From positions 1 to 64,000 of the forward strand of contig NZ_QQBJ01000028.1 in the NCBI RefSeq assembly GCF_003347205.1: a DNA stretch of 64,000 nt, in the 5' to 3' direction. The notes below the pieces were generated by a model that saw nothing but the letters and a program-made list of their open reading frames with translations, ran no database searches and was not told the origin of the DNA. Below are positions 19,743 to 28,187 of the stretch, in pieces; within the stretch, counting starts at the first letter, position 1; the number at the start of each line of letters is the position of its first letter. The stretch comes from Mycolicibacterium moriokaense. Its GTDB lineage: Bacteria > Actinomycetota > Actinomycetes > Mycobacteriales > Mycobacteriaceae. A program made the position numbers and the translations under genes.

Positions 19743-20933
19743 CTATTGCGCCGGCGTGGCATCGGCGTGGACGCCGAGCAGCGAGATGACTGTGCGGCGC
19801 AGGATTTCGGCGCTGGCGATGACATCCGTGATCGACACCCACTCATCACTGGCGTGATAGTTGCCGCCTTCGGGGCCGAAGAGCACGGTGGGGATGCCCG
19901 CGCTCTGCAGTAGGGCGGCATCGGTCCAGGCGTTCAATCCGCTGATGGCGGACCTGGTGCCGTTCACCGCTTCAGTGGCGTCGGCGAGTGCGGTCAGCAG
20001 CGCCTCGTTGCCTTTACCGGTGAAGGGATCGCGGTCCAGTCGGACTCGGACCTCGCCGTCGAATTTTGGGTCACTGTCTTTGATCTCGGCGAAGATCGCT
20101 TCTATCTCTGACACCCGGTCGGCCAGCGTCTCACCCGGCTGGGTGCCGATCTCGATGCCGAGAACGACCTCGTTGGGGTAGGTGGCGTAGTCGGTGCCAC
20201 CGTGAATGGTGCCCGTGTGAAACACCGTGCGGCCGTTACGCGGATCCGGGTTGGGCTCCCACACGGTCTTGTCGAGGTGGTGCAGCCGGGTGATGACCTC
20301 GGCCATGTGAACGATCGCATCCACACCCTTGTCGGGCGCGGAGCCGTGTGCCGGTACGCCCCGCACCACAATGTCGATCCAGCCGAAGCCCTGGTGTTCG
20401 CCATAGATCGTGTGCGAGCCGTCGGGCTCGAGCTCGATCGCCATATCGATCTCGTCGGCGTGGTTGGCCACCAGATGTTCCGTGCCGATGCTGATGCCTT
20501 CCTCGTCGATCGCGAGTGCCACCAGCACGTTGCCCGCCAAGTCCACGCCCGATCGGATCAGGTCTGCGGCGGCCAGCATCGCCGCGGCACACCCACCCTT
20601 GTCGTCGGCCACCCCCAAGCCGACCATCCGATCGCCGTCGATGACCGGGTTCAGCGCGCGATCCGACCAGTTGGCGTATCCGACGGTATCGCTGTGCGCG
20701 GTAAGGCACAGCGTGGGCCCTGGTGACGAACCGCGCAGCCACGCAAGTACATTGGGCCGCCCCGGCTCCACCTCCTCGAGGTGGGCCTGCAAACCGGCGT
20801 CGGTCAACCACTGCTGAATGTAGCGCGCGACTTCGCCCTCGCCCGCCCCTCCGGCGATCAGCCAGGGGGTGACCGAATCGATGCGGACCATGTCCTCCAG
20901 CAACTTGATTGTTTCTTCCCGGCTGATCGTCAT
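19743..20933 (-). CDS. M20 metallopeptidase/deacylase (ArgE/DapE/ACY1 type)
   Basis: This 396-aa di-zinc amidohydrolase of the M20 family keeps all the metal and catalytic motifs: LTAHSDTV (His, about residue 79), VADDKGG (bridging Asp), AIDEEGISIGTEH (general-base Glu and ligand), MAIELEPDG and YHASDEWVS (last His). The dimerisation lid runs at about residues 180-290. Relatives remove acyl groups from amino acids or cut dipeptides. Placed right after the peptide-type transporter genes, it probably makes the first intracellular cut of the imported compound. AAGGAG precedes the ATG at 20933. Confidence 0.87.
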   Translation of the reverse strand: MTISREETIKLLEDMVRIDSVTPWLIAGGAGEGEVARYIQQWLTDAGLQAHLEEVEPGRPNVLAWLRGSSPGPTLCLTAHSDTVGYANWSDRALNPVIDGDRMVGLGVADDKGGCAAAMLAAADLIRSGVDLAGNVLVALAIDEEGISIGTEHLVANHADEIDMAIELEPDGSHTIYGEHQGFGWIDIVVRGVPAHGSAPDKGVDAIVHMAEVITRLHHLDKTVWEPNPDPRNGRTVFHTGTIHGGTDYATYPNEVVLGIEIGTQPGETLADRVSEIEAIFAEIKDSDPKFDGEVRVRLDRDPFTGKGNEALLTALADATEAVNGTRSAISGLNAWTDAALLQSAGIPTVLFGPEGGNYHASDEWVSITDVIASAEILRRTVISLLGVHADATPAQ

Positions 20934-20946
20934 GCGGTCTTCTCCT

Positions 20947-21957
20947 TCATCTGGTGTCCGAAATCTCTTGGATCGCTTTGTTGTCCGAAAAGTGGCAAGC
21001 AACGACGTGTCCGGTGCCGACCTCACGCAGCGCGGGCTCCTCGGAGCGGCACCGCGGTGGCTCACCGAGACGGCGATACAACGGGCATCGCGGCGCGAAC
21101 CGGCACCCGTCGATCACTGTTGTCGGGTTGGGTGGCTCGCCGGTGAGCAGTCGACGAGGGCCGCGGTCTTTGCCGAAAGCCGGCATGACGTCCACGAGCG
21201 CGCGGGTGTACGGGTGAGTTGGTCGCGAGATCACCTCGGCTGCCGGACCCTGCTCCACGACCCGCCCGAGATAGAGGACCGCCACCCGATCGCCGAAAAC
21301 GCCGGCCAGCGCGAGGTCGTGGGTGATGAAAAGGGTCGCCACGCCCAAGCGGTCACGCAGGTCGAGCAGCAGCCGCAGGACGTCAGCTCGAAGCGATATG
21401 TCCAGCATCGACACCGGTTCGTCAGCGATCACGAGCTTCGGCTCGACCGCGAGGGCCGCCGCGATCGCGACCCGCTGCCGCTGCCCCCCGGACAAGGCGA
21501 ACATGTGCATGGGCGCCACTGACTCGGCGAGTCCGCAGTCGGCCAGGGCGGCGAGTACAGCGTCGCGCCGAGCGTTCTTGTCCAGGTCGCGACGGTGAAT
21601 GTTGAGCCCCGCGACCACCACGTCGTAAGCGGTGGAGTTGGCCGGAAGGCTTTCGAACGGATCCTGGAAGATCATCTGGAAGTGACGGCGCAGTCGACGC
21701 AATCGGTTGCCGGTGACATTGGTGATGTCGGCACCGTCGATCCATACCGACCCCGCGGTCGCATCCTGTAGACGCATCATCGTCCGGGCAATGGTCGTCT
21801 TGCCGCAGCCGGATTCACCGACCAGGGCGACGATCTCCCGCTCGCCGACGGTGAGGTCGACGCCGTCGACCGCACGGGTGGTCAGTGTCGTCAGGCCGTG
21901 CCGCACCCTGAAGTGCACGTGCAGGTCGGTGACTTGGGCAACCGGGGTAGGGGTCAT
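20947..21957 (-). CDS. Peptide-type ABC transporter ATPase (DppF/OppF-like)
   Basis: This 336-aa nucleotide-binding subunit of a dipeptide/oligopeptide-type importer has Walker A GESGCGKTTIA, signature LSGGQRQRVAIAAAL, Walker B LVIADEPVSMLD and His switch FITHDLAL. The C-terminal oligo_HPY domain carries CRFAPRCPLYRR and later Cys residues, which in relatives bind an iron-sulfur cluster. It starts at ATG 21957, overlapping the DppD stop by four bases. With the DppD, DppC, DppB and binding-protein genes it makes one complete transporter. Confidence 0.92.
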   Translation of the reverse strand: MTPTPVAQVTDLHVHFRVRHGLTTLTTRAVDGVDLTVGEREIVALVGESGCGKTTIARTMMRLQDATAGSVWIDGADITNVTGNRLRRLRRHFQMIFQDPFESLPANSTAYDVVVAGLNIHRRDLDKNARRDAVLAALADCGLAESVAPMHMFALSGGQRQRVAIAAALAVEPKLVIADEPVSMLDISLRADVLRLLLDLRDRLGVATLFITHDLALAGVFGDRVAVLYLGRVVEQGPAAEVISRPTHPYTRALVDVMPAFGKDRGPRRLLTGEPPNPTTVIDGCRFAPRCPLYRRLGEPPRCRSEEPALREVGTGHVVACHFSDNKAIQEISDTR

Positions 21958-22934
21958 GTGCGCACCTCGGGTTCGACTCGAAGGCACGCAGCGATGTGGC
22001 TGGGGTCATCGGCCAGCGGACGTAGCAGCGGGTCCGTCTGAGCGCATTGGCTCAATGACACCTCGCAGCGGTCACGGAATCGACAGCCTTCCGGCGGATC
22101 TGCGAGATCCGGTGGGCTCCCGGGTATTCCGCTGATCACTGCCTTTCCCGCAACGAGGCGGGGGAAGCAGGCCAGGAGTTGGCTCGTGTAAGGGTGCGCG
22201 GCGTGGCCGGCGAGCACCGCGTCGGCCGATCCGTTCTCGACGATTCGCCCGGCGTACATCACCGCGGCCCTGTCGCAGAGTTCGGCCAACACGGTGAGGT
22301 CGTGGGAGATGATCAGCATCGCGAGGCCGAGTTCGTCGGCCAGACGTCGAATGAGCTCCAGGATCTGGGCTTGCGTCATGACGTCGAGGGCCGTGGTCGG
22401 CTCGTCCGCGATCACCAGATCGGGTTCGCACGCCAGCGCCATCGCGATCATGGCGCGTTGCTTCATGCCTCCGGAGAACTGATGCGGATAGTCGGCCGCT
22501 TTCCCGGACGCGATACCGACGGACACGAGCAGCTCGCCCACCCGGTTGCGAAGCGCTCGTCGCGACATGGCCGGTTGATGAGCGCGGATCACCTCGGCGA
22601 TCTGGGCGCCGATCGTCATGACCGGGTTGAATCCGTTCATCGAGCCTTGGAACACCATCGACATCTGGGCCCACCGAATCCCGCGCAGCTCCGGCTCGTC
22701 GAGGGTGAGGATGTCGGTTCCCTGGAACTCCATGCGGTCGGCGGTGACTTCGGTGCCGCGCGGCAGCAGCTGCGCCACCGCGAGCGCGAGCGTGGTTTTA
22801 CCGCAGCCTGATTCGCCTGCCAGACCGACGACTTCACCGGCGTCGACATCGAGGTCGACACCATCGACGGCGCGCACCGCACCGACGTCTGTGCGGTAGG
22901 TGACGTGCAGGTCCCGAATCTCCAGCAGGCTCAT
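21954..22934 (-). CDS. Peptide-type ABC transporter ATPase (DppD/OppD-like)
   Basis: This 326-aa second ATPase of the importer has Walker A GESGCGKTTLAL, signature FSGGMKQRAMIAMAL (a normal OppD variant), Walker B LVIADEPTTALD and the switch ISHDLTV. The C-terminal oligo_HPY domain has CRFRDRCEVSLSQC. The start at ATG 22934 gives MSLLEIRDLHVTY and overlaps the permease stop by four bases. Longer upstream readings lie inside the permease gene and are not supported. Confidence 0.92.
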   Translation of the reverse strand: MSLLEIRDLHVTYRTDVGAVRAVDGVDLDVDAGEVVGLAGESGCGKTTLALAVAQLLPRGTEVTADRMEFQGTDILTLDEPELRGIRWAQMSMVFQGSMNGFNPVMTIGAQIAEVIRAHQPAMSRRALRNRVGELLVSVGIASGKAADYPHQFSGGMKQRAMIAMALACEPDLVIADEPTTALDVMTQAQILELIRRLADELGLAMLIISHDLTVLAELCDRAAVMYAGRIVENGSADAVLAGHAAHPYTSQLLACFPRLVAGKAVISGIPGSPPDLADPPEGCRFRDRCEVSLSQCAQTDPLLRPLADDPSHIAACLRVEPEVRT

Positions 22935-23782
22935 GTGGTGGCCGCCAGCTTGGGATTGAGGATGTACTCGAGGCTCTGGCCGATCAGTGAGAAAGCCAGT
23001 ACGACGACGACGATGCCGATACCCGGGGGCAGGAAATACCACCAGTACCCGTTGCCGACGGCACCGGAGACGAAGGCATTGTGCAAAATCTGTCCCCAGG
23101 ATGTGCGCGACGGATCACCCAGGCCGAGGAACGACAGAGTGGCCTCGGCCAGGATCGAACCGGCAATCACCAGGACGGCATTGGCGATCACCAACGCCAT
23201 CACTCCCGGCAGGATCAGCTGCCAGAGAATGGCCGGTGACGAGAGCCCGACGGTGCGCGCCCGCGCCACCACTTCCCGTTCCCGCAGCGCCAGCGCCTGC
23301 GAACGCACTATTCGTGCGGTGGACGGCCAACTGGTGATGGCGATGACGAACACGATCATCGGCAGGCTCTGACCGACAATGGCGCCGAGCGCGATCATCA
23401 ACGGCAAGCTGGGCAGGACCAGGAAGAAGTCGGTGACCCGCATCAGCGCGCTGTCGACGAACCCGGTGAACCATCCGGCGCAGACCCCGACGACCGTTCC
23501 GATGAGAACGGTGAAAAGAGTTGCTGCCAATCCGATTTCGAGCGAGACAGAAGCTCCGGCGATGACCTGACGGAAGATGTCACGGCCGAGCTCGTCGGTA
23601 CCCAGGAGGTGATTCACACTGGGCCCTTGCAGGATGCCGGCGCGCGACTCCGCCACCGCGCCGCGATCGAAGGGCGCAATCAGCGGCCCGGCGATCGCGA
23701 TCACAACGATCACGCCGGCCATCGCCAGGCCGGTGCGGCCCATCGGGTCGCGAAGAAGCTTGTGGAGGGCCTCGGCTTTCAT
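22931..23782 (-). CDS. Peptide-type ABC transporter permease (DppC-like)
   Basis: This 283-aa inner-membrane permease has about six transmembrane helices, starting at residues 20-37. It carries the OppC_N-type start with LLGTDELGRDIFRQVIAGA, typical of DppC, and the ATPase-docking loop ARARTVGLSSPAILWQLILP. It pairs with the DppB-like permease. The ATG at 23782 (MKAEALHKLLRDPMGRTG) is chosen because it begins the family sequence; its four-base overlap with the DppB stop supports it. Confidence 0.92.
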   Translation of the reverse strand: MKAEALHKLLRDPMGRTGLAMAGVIVVIAIAGPLIAPFDRGAVAESRAGILQGPSVNHLLGTDELGRDIFRQVIAGASVSLEIGLAATLFTVLIGTVVGVCAGWFTGFVDSALMRVTDFFLVLPSLPLMIALGAIVGQSLPMIVFVIAITSWPSTARIVRSQALALREREVVARARTVGLSSPAILWQLILPGVMALVIANAVLVIAGSILAEATLSFLGLGDPSRTSWGQILHNAFVSGAVGNGYWWYFLPPGIGIVVVVLAFSLIGQSLEYILNPKLAATT

Positions 23783-24747
23783 GTCAGCCTCACCCGCGGA
23801 TCGAGCCGCCGGTAGATCACGTCGCTGGCGAAGTTGGCCAGCACCACCACGACGGCGAAGATCAGGAAGCACGCCTCCATCACCGGGTAGTCGCGGCGCA
23901 CCACCGACAGATAGATCAACTCACCCATGCCGGGCCACGAGAAGACCGTCTCCACCTGAATGGTGCCGCCGACGAGAGCACTGGCGTACAACGTGGTTGC
24001 GGTGACGACCGGCAACAGTGCGTTTCGTACGCCGTGACGCCACAAGATCCGCCGCGGGCTGAGGCCTTTGGCGCGCGCGGTGGTCATGTAATCCTCGCTC
24101 ATCGTCGCGAGCAACGAGCTGCGTGTGATCAGCACGAACTGGGCGATGTCCACCAGGACCATCGCTATGGTCGGCAGAATCAGATGACGTGCCAAATCGC
24201 TCAGCTCGGCGAACACATTGGGATACAACGCATTGGCGGTGAACATGCCGGATATCGGAAGCCAGCCCAAGCTCACCGAGAAGACGAAGATCAACAGCAT
24301 GCCCACCCAGAATGTGGGCAGGCTCCAGAAGGCCAGTGAGCCGATTACCAGTCCTTCGTCCGTGCGTGATCCCCGACGCGAAGCAGCGACGACGCCGATG
24401 AGCACGCCGACCCCGATGACCAACGCCGTCGAGACCGTCACCAGGATCAGCGTGTTGCCCAGCGCCTTGAAGACGATGGGCCCGACCGGTGCCGAATACG
24501 TGTACGAATAACCGAGATCGCCGTGAAACAGGTTGCCCAGGTAGGTGACGAACTGGTCGGCGAGCGACTTGTCGAAGCCGTAATACGCGCGCAGACGCGA
24601 GATTGCAGCGGCGTCGAGGTGCTGACCACGCGCAATGTGGGTGACGGGGTCGCCCGGCATCAAGTGGAAGATCGCAAAGTTGGTCGCGAGCACTGCCGCG
24701 ATGGTCAACATCAGATACAGCGACTTGTTGGTCAGATAGCGCAGCAT
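23779..24747 (-). CDS. Peptide-type ABC transporter permease (DppB-like)
   Basis: This 322-aa permease has the N-terminal membrane helix and FHLMPGDPV motif (about residues 27-36) typical of DppB/OppB. The docking loop is EDYMTTARAKGLSPRRILWRH (about 205-225), and about six helices are present. It lies 16 bp after the solute-binding protein gene and is translated from ATG 24747. It sets up the usual B-C-D-F order of a dipeptide or opine importer. Ligand specificity resides mostly in the binding protein. Confidence 0.92.
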   Translation of the reverse strand: MLRYLTNKSLYLMLTIAAVLATNFAIFHLMPGDPVTHIARGQHLDAAAISRLRAYYGFDKSLADQFVTYLGNLFHGDLGYSYTYSAPVGPIVFKALGNTLILVTVSTALVIGVGVLIGVVAASRRGSRTDEGLVIGSLAFWSLPTFWVGMLLIFVFSVSLGWLPISGMFTANALYPNVFAELSDLARHLILPTIAMVLVDIAQFVLITRSSLLATMSEDYMTTARAKGLSPRRILWRHGVRNALLPVVTATTLYASALVGGTIQVETVFSWPGMGELIYLSVVRRDYPVMEACFLIFAVVVVLANFASDVIYRRLDPRVRLT

Positions 24748-24763
24748 TAAAGGGCGTGGCGCC

Positions 24764-26398
24764 TTACGCCGGTTTCACATCGAGGTAGTTGGCCCTCGAG
24801 AAGTTCAGCACCATCCCGCCGCGGATCGGCTTCCAACCCGTCCACGTGGTCGTGCGCGTGCCGTTGAGCTTCTTCTGGTACCACATGATGATGTACGGGC
24901 ACGCGCTGTAGTGCAGCGCCTGCATTTCCTGGACCAGCTTCACCCTCGCGGGCTTGTCGATCGTGGTGGCCTGTTGGGCGTAGAGCTCGTCGTAGCGCGG
25001 GTTCGTCCAGAACGTGTCGTTGTTGCCGCCGATCTGGTCGGTGGTCGGGATGCCGAGAAGATACGAAGGGTCAAATGTCTCCGAGTCCCAGCCCCAGACC
25101 ATGATGTCCCAGTCGGGCGCATCGGTGTTGAACACTGTCGCACCCATCGAGTCGGCATCGGTGGTGGACAGCTTCAAGTTGACGCCGATGGCCTTTGCCG
25201 CGGTGACGAACAGCTGCGCGGCCTTGACGTCGACGGCGGTGTCTGCAATCGCCAAGATCCGGAAGTCGAGTGGAGCACCGTCTTTGGACCGTCGAACACC
25301 GTCCTGCAGCCGGTAACCGGCATCATCGAGCAGCTTGTTGGCCTTCTCAGGATTGTTGTCCAGCGCGGCATCAGGCGCCGGCGTGTAGTGGTACTCGCCG
25401 AAGGCCGGGGGCAACAGGCCCGTGCCGGGCTGACCGAATCCGGCCAGGGCGAGCTCCACGAGCTGTGCGCGGCTCGTCGCGCAACTCAGCGCTTGGCGCA
25501 CCGCGGGGTCCAGCAGGAGTTTGTTGCCCTTGGAGCCGGGCACCTGTGAGCAATTGAAACCGATCATGTGGAAGGAGAACGACTCCAGGGCATCGGTTTT
25601 GACGTCCTGTGCGTTTTGCAATTGGGTGAAGATCGTGGGCGGGATCTCGGGAACGACGTCGACATCGCCCGTACGCAGGGCCTGGGTGACGATGTCGTCG
25701 CTGCCGAACTTGGTCCAGGTGACTTTTTCCGCGGCGGGTTTGGTGCCCCACCAGTCGTCGTTGCGGACGACGGTGACAACGCTTCCCTTGTCCCACGAGT
25801 CGTACTTGAACGGTCCGGTGCCGACGGGTTTGTCATTGGCGTATTTGGGTAGGTCATCGGTGGCGACCTTCTCCCATATATGTTTGGGCACAACGGGAAT
25901 GAGCACCCCAGGGTTGAGGGTCTGCGGTTCCGAGTAGCTGAGCTTCACCTGATTGTCACCGACCTTGGCCACGTCGGTGAGCTTTTTGAAGTATGCGCCG
26001 TAGCTTCCGTAGTCGTTGTCGCGTACCAGCAGATAGCTGAACACGACGTCATCGGCGCTGAACGAGGTGCCGTCCTGCCATTTCACCCCGTCGCGCAGGG
26101 TGTAGGTGAAGGTCTTGTCGCCGTCGGAGGTGTCCACCTTGGTGGCCAGCGCGGGAACGATGTTCAGGTCGGCGTCGTACTCCACCAGCTTGTCGTAGAT
26201 CAGCTGGAACACGTCGACGGATTGAGTGGAGAACGCCGTGAACGGGTTGAGTCCGTCGATGTCGGTGGTCGACCCGACTCGCAGAACGGTGCTGGTGGCG
26301 GTCTTGGGTGCGCAGGAGGCGACGGCAGCGACTCCTCCAACGGCCAGGGCCGCTATCGCCGATGTTCGGAAGAAGCTGCGGCGATCCATCTCGGCCAT
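24764..26398 (-). CDS. Peptide-type ABC solute-binding lipoprotein (SBP_bac_5)
   Basis: This 544-aa extracytoplasmic binding protein is of the DppA/OppA type. The N-terminus has a twin-arginine motif (DRRSFFRT) followed by a hydrophobic stretch and lipobox AVASC (Cys near residue 29), so it is probably a Tat-exported lipoprotein. Family motifs include LRVGSTTDIDGLNPF, TFTYTLRDGVKWQDGTSF, KPVGTGPFKYDSW and the C-terminal YSACPYIIMWYQKKLNG. This family binds peptides, opines, sugars and other conjugates. It is the first gene of the operon, 198 bp from the divergent GntR gene. Confidence 0.92.
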   Translation of the reverse strand: MAEMDRRSFFRTSAIAALAVGGVAAVASCAPKTATSTVLRVGSTTDIDGLNPFTAFSTQSVDVFQLIYDKLVEYDADLNIVPALATKVDTSDGDKTFTYTLRDGVKWQDGTSFSADDVVFSYLLVRDNDYGSYGAYFKKLTDVAKVGDNQVKLSYSEPQTLNPGVLIPVVPKHIWEKVATDDLPKYANDKPVGTGPFKYDSWDKGSVVTVVRNDDWWGTKPAAEKVTWTKFGSDDIVTQALRTGDVDVVPEIPPTIFTQLQNAQDVKTDALESFSFHMIGFNCSQVPGSKGNKLLLDPAVRQALSCATSRAQLVELALAGFGQPGTGLLPPAFGEYHYTPAPDAALDNNPEKANKLLDDAGYRLQDGVRRSKDGAPLDFRILAIADTAVDVKAAQLFVTAAKAIGVNLKLSTTDADSMGATVFNTDAPDWDIMVWGWDSETFDPSYLLGIPTTDQIGGNNDTFWTNPRYDELYAQQATTIDKPARVKLVQEMQALHYSACPYIIMWYQKKLNGTRTTTWTGWKPIRGGMVLNFSRANYLDVKPA

Positions 26399-26422
26399 GG
26401 TCTGGTCCCTTTCCGTCTGGAG

Positions 26423-26434
26423 TGTGTATACACA
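26423..26434. promoter_or_regulatory. GntR/HutC-type operator palindrome
   Basis: tgtgtatacaca is a perfect 12-bp palindrome, 25 bp upstream of the binding-protein start. It contains GTnTAnAC, the published consensus for HutC-subfamily GntR regulators, and a regulator of that class is encoded divergently at 26597. Binding here would block transcription of the transporter and catabolic operon. Confidence 0.72.
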
Positions 26435-26472
26435 GTATTGTTAATCGCCATCATGTGCACTGGGTATCGGAG

Positions 26473-26516
26473 AAGTTACGACAACTTTTCCGTCGACGGG
26501 TAGGATTAGGCCTAAT
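26473..26516. promoter_or_regulatory. Second palindrome pair in the GntR/operon intergenic region
   Basis: Two more symmetric sequences lie between the divergent genes: aagtt-acgac-aactt (26473-26487) and the perfect 12-mer attaggcctaat (26505-26516). Neither fits the GTnTAnAC core, so they may be sites for a second regulator or part of the gntR promoter. Function is inferred from symmetry only. Confidence 0.4.
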
Positions 26517-26596
26517 AGAGCCGCTTTGTTGCCGGGGTGTTTCATGGCTGCATAGTCAGTATGCTCAGTGGGGTCGGGACGTCGAGAGGGGACCTG

Positions 26597-27394
26597 ATGA
26601 AGGCAGCCCGCAAGCTGCGCTACGAACAAGTGCAGGAACTCGTGCTGAGCATCATGTCCGAACGCAACCTCAAGCCCGGCGATCGGCTGCCGTCCACCTC
26701 CGAGCTCGCCGAGATCGCCGACGTCAGCTCCATCTCCGTTCGGCGGGCGCTCGACGAGCTCGAGCGGGCCGGCCGCATCCGACGCCACCAGGGAGTCGGC
26801 ACGTTCGTCGCCGAGCCCCGCATCGCCAGTGATCCCACCCGCCCCGGCGAGTTGCTGCACACACTGACCGACGCCCAGGGCCGCCCGCCCGCCGTGACGA
26901 CGGCATTGATCGCCGTTTCCGTGGGACTGCCCAGCACGACGATCGCCAAGGCCTTGGGCGTCGATGTCGGGCAGCCGGTGTGGGAGGTGTGGCGCAGGCG
27001 CAGTATCGGCGGCGCAGACAAGATCCTCGAGCGCGCGGTGCTGCCTCTGAGCCGCGTTCCCGCTATCGATCGCGACCGGCTGGCGGCGGGGGAGTCGCTG
27101 TACCGTTTCATCGAGGAGCGGTACGGATTCACGGATGACTACACCGAACAGGCATTCGAGGTGGACCAGCCCAACAGTTGGGAGGCTGAACAGCTCGAGG
27201 TGGAACTCGGCGACCCCATCGTGCGGATCCGGGGCGTCAGCTTCGATGCCGAAGGCGCGGCTTTCGACTGCTTCGAACAGTGTTATCGCGCAACCAAGTT
27301 CACCTTCTATTCGGCGGGCCAAACGCGGCATCGGATCCTGGGGCCGTCGGAGTTGTCGAATTGGTCGGTTGCCCCCTTGGCTCACCCCGGCTAG
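26597..27394 (+). CDS. GntR-family regulator, HutC subfamily (UTRA domain)
   Basis: This 265-aa regulator has an N-terminal winged helix (RYEQVQELVLSIM to RRHQGVGTFVAEP, about residues 8-75), with DRLPSTSELAEIADVSSISVRRALDELE read as the recognition region. A UTRA effector domain follows (about 105-250: VWEVWRRRSIGGADKILERAVL, EQAFEVDQPNSWEAEQLEV). The ATG at 26597 follows gagagggg. It is divergent from the peptide-type transporter operon, with a perfect GTGTATACAC site between, so it very likely represses that operon until a pathway compound binds the UTRA domain. UTRA ligands in known relatives include sugar phosphates and histidine-pathway intermediates. Confidence 0.9.
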   Translation: MKAARKLRYEQVQELVLSIMSERNLKPGDRLPSTSELAEIADVSSISVRRALDELERAGRIRRHQGVGTFVAEPRIASDPTRPGELLHTLTDAQGRPPAVTTALIAVSVGLPSTTIAKALGVDVGQPVWEVWRRRSIGGADKILERAVLPLSRVPAIDRDRLAAGESLYRFIEERYGFTDDYTEQAFEVDQPNSWEAEQLEVELGDPIVRIRGVSFDAEGAAFDCFEQCYRATKFTFYSAGQTRHRILGPSELSNWSVAPLAHPG

Positions 27395-27422
27395 ATCGGC
27401 ACCCCCGCCGCAGAGTCAATCG

Positions 27423-28187
27423 TCATACGGCCCAATCGATTCCGAAGATCGTCGTCAACGCCGACCTACCCGTGTCGGTGACCGTGACGGCGCGCCCGCG
27501 GGGCGATCGTTTCACCCAGCCCGCTGACAGCGTGCGATCCAGCACGGCACGGCCCAGGGCTCCTGAGAGATGGTGCCGCTGTTCGGACCAGTCCACGCAG
27601 TAGCGCACCAACGGCCTACCGCTCGCGGGTATTGCGACCCCGGCGTCTGCCAGGAAGCCGCGGCCGTTGTCGGTCAGCTCGTAGGCGATGTCATGGCCGG
27701 CGCTGCTCAGCGCGTCGTTGCTGTCGCGGTGCGGGTCGTAGCGCCCGTCGCCGCCGACGAGGACCCCGCGATCCAGCAGACTGCCCATCAGCCGCACGCC
27801 GAGGCGACCGGCAAGGTGGTCGTAACACGTACGCGCGGAGCGTAATCGGGCGGCGCGGGTGCCGTCCCTCAGCGACGTGATCTGGTGCGGGGGTGCCAGC
27901 CGGACCAGATGTTCGAGTAGCTCGCCCACCTCGGGCCCGGCGAGCCGGTAGTAGCGGTGCCTGCCGTGTGTCTCCACTGACAGCAGCCCTGCGTCGGTGA
28001 GCTTGCCGAGATGGCTGCTTGCCGTCGAGCGACTGACACCCGCTTCGTCGGCGAGCACGCTGGCCGGAAGCGCGCGACCGTCGTCAAGTGCCAGCAACAC
28101 CTTGCACCGGGCGCGATCGGCAAGCAGCGACGCCACCGCGGCGATGTCGGCGTCGCCGCGGATGGGCAGGTCGGCGACCTCATACAT
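27423..28187 (-). CDS. ArsR-family transcriptional regulator
   Basis: This 254-aa protein has an N-terminal ArsR winged helix (about residues 12-95: LADRARCKVLLALDDG, VLADEAGVSRSTASSHLGKL, ETHGRHRYYRL) and a longer C-terminal region of unknown fold (about 110-250) that contains RYCVDWSEQRHHLSGALGRAV. This layout is common in actinobacterial ArsR proteins. It overlaps the preceding MFS gene by eight bases and is transcribed after it. It probably regulates the exporter. The inducer is not indicated; no clear thiol metal site was seen in the helix region. Confidence 0.85.
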   Translation of the reverse strand: MYEVADLPIRGDADIAAVASLLADRARCKVLLALDDGRALPASVLADEAGVSRSTASSHLGKLTDAGLLSVETHGRHRYYRLAGPEVGELLEHLVRLAPPHQITSLRDGTRAARLRSARTCYDHLAGRLGVRLMGSLLDRGVLVGGDGRYDPHRDSNDALSSAGHDIAYELTDNGRGFLADAGVAIPASGRPLVRYCVDWSEQRHHLSGALGRAVLDRTLSAGWVKRSPRGRAVTVTDTGRSALTTIFGIDWAV

